The notes under the pieces are model-generated. The model had not been told where the DNA came from. It did no database searches and was given only the letters and a program-made list of their open reading frames with translations. Positions 59,780 through 64,000 of a stretch of DNA of 64,000 nt are shown piece after piece. The translations under genes and the position numbers were made by a program. How positions within the stretch are numbered: the stretch's first letter is position 1; every line of letters starts with the position of its first letter. The stretch is from Streptomyces venezuelae (GTDB lineage: Bacteria > Actinomycetota > Actinomycetes > Streptomycetales > Streptomycetaceae): assembly GCF_008642315.1 (NCBI RefSeq), contig NZ_CP029192.1:186001-250000 (forward strand), in the 5' to 3' direction.

Positions 59780-61123
59780 TCAGCGGGCGACCCGCCACGT
59801 GAGCGAGTCCGTCAGGAGGACGCGCAGGTCCGGGGCGCGGACCGCGTCCGTCGGGTCCGTGGCGCGGACCGTCAGCTTGTGGCTGCGGCCGTCGGCCGGG
59901 ACGCCGAGGGAGCGGGGCGTGACCACCAGGTCGCCCCGGGCGCCGCGGACCTCGCGGCCGTCGACGCTCCAGCGCAGCCGGACGCCGTCCGCGACGCGCA
60001 CGCGGACCTTGTCGTCACGGCGCACCGCGCGGTCTGTAGCCGTTTCCGCGGTGACGACCGACGCGTGCCGGTGGAAGCCCGCGATCATCGCCTCGCGGCC
60101 GGGGAGGTTGAACTCGCGGCCGAGCGTGCGCATGATCGAGTCCGTGGTGGGGCGGTAGAGCCCGCGGGGGTAGTAGCCGCCGCCCTCGTACGCGCCCACC
60201 TTGCCGCCGTCCGGTGAGGTCTGGCCGATCCAGCGGTACCACTTCTTCTTCTGGGCGGTGAGCTGTGCGGCCGTGAGCTTGCTGGTGTTGCTCTCCCAGG
60301 GCTCGGCGCCCGTGTACGTGCCGTACTCCTCGTACCAGTACTCGTCCGCCAGCTTGCCCAGCGAGTGCCCGGTCTCGTGGACGACGACCTGGTCGGACTG
60401 GGCGTTGTCCGACGAGGCGGTGGCGATGCCGTCGTAGCCGGACGGCGAGGTGATGTCGTTGTAGCCCGCGCCGCCGTACTTCGTGGAGTTGGCGAGGACG
60501 ATGACGAGGTCGGGGTCCGCGGCCTTCTTCGCGTACGTCTCGACCTTGTTGGTGTCCACGCACAGCAGCCGCTCGATGCCGTCGCAGAAGAAGGCCGAAC
60601 CGAGTGCGGTGTCCTTCACGGTGCCGTTCGCCGGGTCGTTGGAGACGCCGGACTGGCGGGAGACCGCGTCGACCGCCCAGACGTTGAAGAGGCTCTTGTA
60701 CGACGCGTAGGGCTCGACGGCCGAGACCTTCGCCCACTTGGCGCGCACGTCGGCGTGGAAGTCCGCCTGCTGAGAGGCGGTGTAGCCGTCGCCGATGAAG
60801 ACGACGTCGAGCTTGGTGCCGGTCGGTCCCGCTTGCACGATCGGGACGACGTCGCCGTCCCCCTTGATCTTCTCGCGCGCGCTCGGCGAGAGCGTCGGGG
60901 AGGCGGGGACGTCGGTGTGGCGTGGGTGGGCGTCGGGTCCCGTGAAGTACTCGACGCGCTGGGACTGCGCGGCGGCGCCCGGCTCCGGGGCCGGGTTCGC
61001 GGCCGCTGCCGTGCCGACGGGCCCGGTGGCCGCGGCTGCCGCGGCGAGGGCGATGCCCGTGGCGAGCGCCACCCGTAGCGGGGTGCGTCTGGTGCGGATG
61101 GATATTCGATGCGTGGGGGGCAT
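59780..61123 (-). CDS. Secreted M64 family metallopeptidase
   Basis: 447 residues from MPPTHRISI with GGAAGGA upstream. Signal peptide with Arg-rich head (RTRRTPLRVALATGIALAAA). The zinc site is HETGHSLGKLADEY, with a third-ligand region typical of IgA-peptidase M64 proteins; LDVVFIGDGYTASQQADFHA is the conserved family start. The C-terminal ~100 residues form a beta-rich Ig-like domain. Exported; cleaves unknown proteins. Confidence 0.93.
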   Translation of the reverse strand: MPPTHRISIRTRRTPLRVALATGIALAAAAAATGPVGTAAAANPAPEPGAAAQSQRVEYFTGPDAHPRHTDVPASPTLSPSAREKIKGDGDVVPIVQAGPTGTKLDVVFIGDGYTASQQADFHADVRAKWAKVSAVEPYASYKSLFNVWAVDAVSRQSGVSNDPANGTVKDTALGSAFFCDGIERLLCVDTNKVETYAKKAADPDLVIVLANSTKYGGAGYNDITSPSGYDGIATASSDNAQSDQVVVHETGHSLGKLADEYWYEEYGTYTGAEPWESNTSKLTAAQLTAQKKKWYRWIGQTSPDGGKVGAYEGGGYYPRGLYRPTTDSIMRTLGREFNLPGREAMIAGFHRHASVVTAETATDRAVRRDDKVRVRVADGVRLRWSVDGREVRGARGDLVVTPRSLGVPADGRSHKLTVRATDPTDAVRAPDLRVLLTDSLTWRVAR

Positions 61124-61320
61124 GGGCGTCCTTCCGAAGTCCACGATATAAATGGTGGGTTAAGCAGAGTTAAGGCGCGGCTCAACGTAGAGGCTCCCGG
61201 GATTCGAGGCAATGGGTGAGCTTCAATTTGCCGGTGGGGTGGGTGAGTTCACGCCGACGGAATGAGCGGATCCGCCCGGCTCCTCGTACGAAGAGCCAAG
61301 CCTCCCGGAGAGAGGACGCA

Positions 61321-62715
61321 GTGACGCACAGGAGTTCCGACGGCGTGCCCGTCGACGACCCGGCCGAGATCGGACGGCGCGTCCTGCGCCTGCGCGGCGA
61401 ACGCGGGCTCACACAACGCCAGTTGGCCGAACCCGCCTACACCGCCGCGTACGTCTCCACGCTGGAGTCCGGCAAGGTGCGCCCCTCCGAGGCCGCCCTG
61501 CGCCACCTCGCCGACCGCCTCGGCGTCAGCTACGAAGAACTGGCCACCGGCCGCCCCGCCCACCTCGCCGCGGAGCTGCGCCTGCGCCTCACCGACGCCC
61601 GCCGCGCCCTGGCCACCGGCGCCCCCGAGGACGCGGCCGAGCTCTTCCGCACCGCCCACGAAGAAGCCGTCACGCACGGCCTGGCCGATGAGCAGGCCGA
61701 CGCGCTCCTCGGCCTCGGCGACTGCCTCCTGGAGTCCGGCGAACTCACCGACGCCCGCGACCGGTTCGCCGCCGCCGAACGGCTGCTCGCCGAACAGCCG
61801 CTGCCGCGCCGCGTCCCCGCCGTACGGGGACGCGCCACCGCGCACCTGCTCAGCGGTGAACTGCGGTACGCCTGCTACCTCCTGGAGAGAGCCCTCGACG
61901 AGCTCGACGCAGCCGGGCTGCACGACCCCGAGGCCCTGCTGCTCCTCTACACGGCGTCCATCGCGCCCTACATGGACATGGGCGCCCACGCGCGTGCCGC
62001 ACACGCCGCCGAGCTGGCACTCGCGCTCGCCCCGCGCGTGGGCGACCCCGCGCTGGTGGCGGGGATGCACCGCGGGGTGGCCCGTACGCTCATCGCGGAG
62101 GGCCGCATCGCCGAGGCCGACGCGTCGCTCGCCAAGGCCCAGGAGCTCTACCGCCAGCTGCACATCCGCACGGAACTCGCCCACTGCCACTGGATGCGCG
62201 GCTATGTGCACGCCCAGGACGGCGACTTGGGCCATGCCGAGAACGAGCTGCGCACGGCCCGCGACATCCTCGCCTCCAAGCGGGCCGCGCTCTTCACCGA
62301 GCAGGTCGAGGTCGAACTGGCGGACGTGCTGCGGCGGCGCGGCAAGACCGACGAGGCCGAGGCGCTGCTGCGGCCCCTGCTCACTGCGGGCGACGACGAG
62401 CAAGGGCGTGCCGGGCCGCTCGGCGCCGGACGCGGCGCGGTGCACGCGGGCGGCGCGCACCGGCTGCTCGGCCTCATCGCCGAGGAGCGGGGCGACACGG
62501 AGCGCGCCGAGGAGCACTACTGCGCCGCGCTCTCACTGCTCGAACGCTCCAGTGCGGTGGGCGATCTGGCCGACCTCTGCCGCCTCCTCGGAGATCTGCT
62601 GCGGCGCACGGGGCGCGTGGAGGCCGCGATGGACGCGTACCGCACGGGCCTCGGCCACCGGGCCGCGCCCGGCACCACCACGCTGGGCCCCGCGCCCGCC
62701 ACTCCCCCGATGTGA
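61321..62715 (+). CDS. XRE-family regulator with tetratricopeptide domain
   Basis: 464 residues from GTG (VTHRSSDGVPVDDPAEIGRR) with GAGAGGA upstream. HTH at about 16-70: GLTQRQLAEPAYTAAYVSTL then ESGKVRPSEAALRHLADRLG. The rest is a TPR superhelix (repeated A-x3-G...A-x-L units such as AEELFRTAHEEA, ALLGLGDCLLESGELTDARD). The layout is that of peptide- or ligand-responsive regulators. Monocistronic. Confidence 0.93.
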   Translation: MTHRSSDGVPVDDPAEIGRRVLRLRGERGLTQRQLAEPAYTAAYVSTLESGKVRPSEAALRHLADRLGVSYEELATGRPAHLAAELRLRLTDARRALATGAPEDAAELFRTAHEEAVTHGLADEQADALLGLGDCLLESGELTDARDRFAAAERLLAEQPLPRRVPAVRGRATAHLLSGELRYACYLLERALDELDAAGLHDPEALLLLYTASIAPYMDMGAHARAAHAAELALALAPRVGDPALVAGMHRGVARTLIAEGRIAEADASLAKAQELYRQLHIRTELAHCHWMRGYVHAQDGDLGHAENELRTARDILASKRAALFTEQVEVELADVLRRRGKTDEAEALLRPLLTAGDDEQGRAGPLGAGRGAVHAGGAHRLLGLIAEERGDTERAEEHYCAALSLLERSSAVGDLADLCRLLGDLLRRTGRVEAAMDAYRTGLGHRAAPGTTTLGPAPATPPM

Positions 62716-62872
62716 CCTGCCCTTCCTCCGACGTGCCCAGTCGCTGCATCGAAAGATGTACGGCGATCTCCTCCACCGTCACGACTCCCGTGATCGCGGG
62801 GACGCCCAGGATGGTGAGTACGCCCTGCCCCAGTTGTGAGGAGGCGGAGGCGAACGGCATCGAGGAGAGACA
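62716..62872. other. Short intergenic region with a coding-like minus-strand segment
   Basis: The minus strand reads MPFASASSQLGQGVLTILGV followed by PAITGVVTVEEIAVHLS. It looks protein-like but has no stop or ribosome site of its own and runs on under the XRE gene. Possibly a relic; promoter of the next gene also lies here. Confidence 0.25.
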
Positions 62873-63784
62873 GTGGTTGTGGGACGGGCACTCGGCGGCG
62901 GCCTCATCATGGGCGTGGCGCTCGGCGCGGGTACGGCAGTGGGGCCGGCGCTCGCCGACGGTCTCGGCCTCACCGGGTTCGCGGCGCGGCTCGTTCCTGC
63001 CGCGCTGGTCAGCGCGGTGGCGGTGCCGCTCGTCGTGTTCACGCTGCGCCGCCGGGGCGGCTCCTTGCGCGACATCGGCTTCGGTGAGCGGGGCGGGAAT
63101 CTGCGGGCTTTGGCCATCGGAGCGGGGGTCACCTCCGGCGCCGCCGCACTCGTGCTGGGCGCGGCGACGGCCGCCGGGCTGCTGAGCTGGTCGCGTCCGG
63201 ACGTGCCCGAGCTCGCCGGATTCCTGGTGACGAACGGCGCGGTCGCTCTGCTCCTGGAGGCGCTGCCCGAGGAGACGACGCTGCGGGGGCAGACGTGGAC
63301 CGCGCTGCGCGGCCGGTTCGGCGGTGTCGTCTCCGCGCTCGGCACGACGGCCGTGTTCCTCGTGGTGCCCGGCCTGTCGACCGTCGTGGAGGCCGGGGTC
63401 GCGCCGCTGGTCGGGCGTGCGGCCGGACCCGTCGGCCTCGCGCCGGGCGGACAGAACCCGCTCGACTACCTGATCCTGCTGGTCTTCTTCGGCCTCATGC
63501 TCGTCACGGCCCGCACGGCGGTGCGGCGCGCCCCGCTGTGCGCGGGCATCGGGGCGCATCTGGCCTTCCTGACCGTCAACCGGGTCGTGTTCGAGGGGGA
63601 CGAGCGCGACGCGGGCTGGTCCGTGCACCTGTCGTCCCCGGACGTGGAACTCCTCGTACCGGTCTATCTGCTGGTGGCCATGGCCGGGTTCGCGGCGTGG
63701 CGGTGGACGGAGAGGCGGCGTGGGGGCGCGCCGTCGGCGGCGGGCGTCGGCTCGGTCAGTCGTCGAGCAGCCGCCACGCGGTGA
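62873..63784 (+). CDS. CPBP-family intramembrane metalloprotease-like protein
   Basis: 303 residues from GTG with GAGGAG 7 nt upstream. About seven to eight hydrophobic segments. The CPBP motif EExxxRG is present as LPEETTLRGQTW, and later His residues (GIGAHLAFLTVN) correspond to the second motif. Members cleave or process membrane substrates or self-immunity peptides. The last ~29 nt overlap the damaged regulator gene on the other strand. Confidence 0.82.
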   Translation: MVVGRALGGGLIMGVALGAGTAVGPALADGLGLTGFAARLVPAALVSAVAVPLVVFTLRRRGGSLRDIGFGERGGNLRALAIGAGVTSGAAALVLGAATAAGLLSWSRPDVPELAGFLVTNGAVALLLEALPEETTLRGQTWTALRGRFGGVVSALGTTAVFLVVPGLSTVVEAGVAPLVGRAAGPVGLAPGGQNPLDYLILLVFFGLMLVTARTAVRRAPLCAGIGAHLAFLTVNRVVFEGDERDAGWSVHLSSPDVELLVPVYLLVAMAGFAAWRWTERRRGGAPSAAGVGSVSRRAAATR

Positions 63785-64000
63785 GCGCGAGCCGCGCCCG
63801 GCTCAGTGCAGGTGGAGGAGGTCCGCGGCCCGCCGCAGGGAGCCGGTGGAGCAGTAGGCGTCCAGCGTCTCCAGGTCTTCCGGGCGCTCGGCGAGCGCCG
63901 AGACGGCGACGACATCGGGGTTGTCCCGTACGGCCTCCTGAGGAATGTGCGCGAGCAGCGCCAATGCCCCGAGTTCGTCGTACGGCACGACCGGCCGGCC
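63756..64000 (-). pseudogene. 3' end of a PucR/CdaR-type regulator with deleted HTH
   Basis: Runs off the right edge. The minus strand ends ERPEDLETLDAYCSTGSLRR followed by AADLLHLH and TGA (63803-63805). The next expected segment, the recognition helix (usually HxxVxxRLxxxxxxLG), is missing. In another frame immediately after, the sequence reads RARLALTAWRLLDD and stop (63756-63758), which is the usual family C-terminus. So an internal deletion removed the helix and shifted frame. Upstream domains lie outside the window. Confidence 0.65.

Overview
The window is very high in G+C, uses mostly ATG/GTG starts with GGAGG-type ribosome sites, and is rich in secreted enzymes, one-component regulators and SARP/BTAD regulators. 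This is the texture of a Streptomyces (or close actinobacterial) chromosome. The mix of accessory metabolism and many decaying genes suggests an arm or other variable region rather than the conserved core. No rRNA, tRNA, CRISPR array or intact insertion sequence was seen.

Layout. 1-6.2 kb: the end of one very large protein, a second 1380-residue protein and a secreted trypsin-like protease in one transcription unit. 6.2-10.4 kb: two CNNM/CorC-type membrane proteins (one cut by an in-frame TAA), a GNAT acetyltransferase and an acyltransferase-3 membrane protein. 10.7-13.8 kb: argG with a leaderless promoter, small membrane and secreted proteins. 13.9-20.6 kb: a sigma-like/membrane fusion protein, a metal-sensing ArsR regulator with an MFS exporter and a perfect 28-bp operator, a MarR regulator divergent from a drug exporter, and a TetR regulator. 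20.8-22.7 kb: a recombination scar joining a damaged DrrA/DrrB-type exporter to a damaged BTAD regulator. 22.7-33.7 kb: CGNR regulator, alpha/beta hydrolase, SRPBCC protein, DegT and FemAB-like enzymes, a Tap-like helix-turn-helix protein, a broken methyltransferase, and a 1000-residue SARP regulator.

34.9-42.7 kb is the most interesting part. A stand-alone threonyl-tRNA synthetase paralogue is preceded by a 17-residue leader peptide with three consecutive Thr codons and by mutually exclusive hairpins, that is, a classical attenuator. Next come a LysE exporter with its ArgP-like regulator. A tightly overlapping four-gene operon follows: BesD/HalD-family Fe(II)/2-oxoglutarate hydroxylase, APC amino-acid permease, atypical carbamoyltransferase and SDR. 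This looks like a small free-amino-acid modification pathway of unknown product.

42.7-46.9 kb is a gene graveyard: an NmrA-type fragment, a DNA-ligase C-terminus and a frameshifted thioester reductase, around a secreted protease and a small membrane peptide. 46.9-50.0 kb holds a PP2C phosphatase/B12-binding/STAS operon, a candidate light- or cobalamin-gated partner switch. 50-64 kb: Lrp regulator, SMP-30 lactonase, chitin/cellulose LPMO, a LacI-controlled nucleoside hydrolase/transporter operon, DHFR-like reductase, glutamate-cysteine ligase family enzyme, phosphotransferase, broken methyltransferase, M64 peptidase, XRE-TPR regulator, CPBP membrane protease and the damaged end of a PucR-type regulator.

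A recurring theme is gene decay. Several losses are one-base changes in homopolymer runs (C7, T4, G6), which should be checked against raw reads before being taken as biology.
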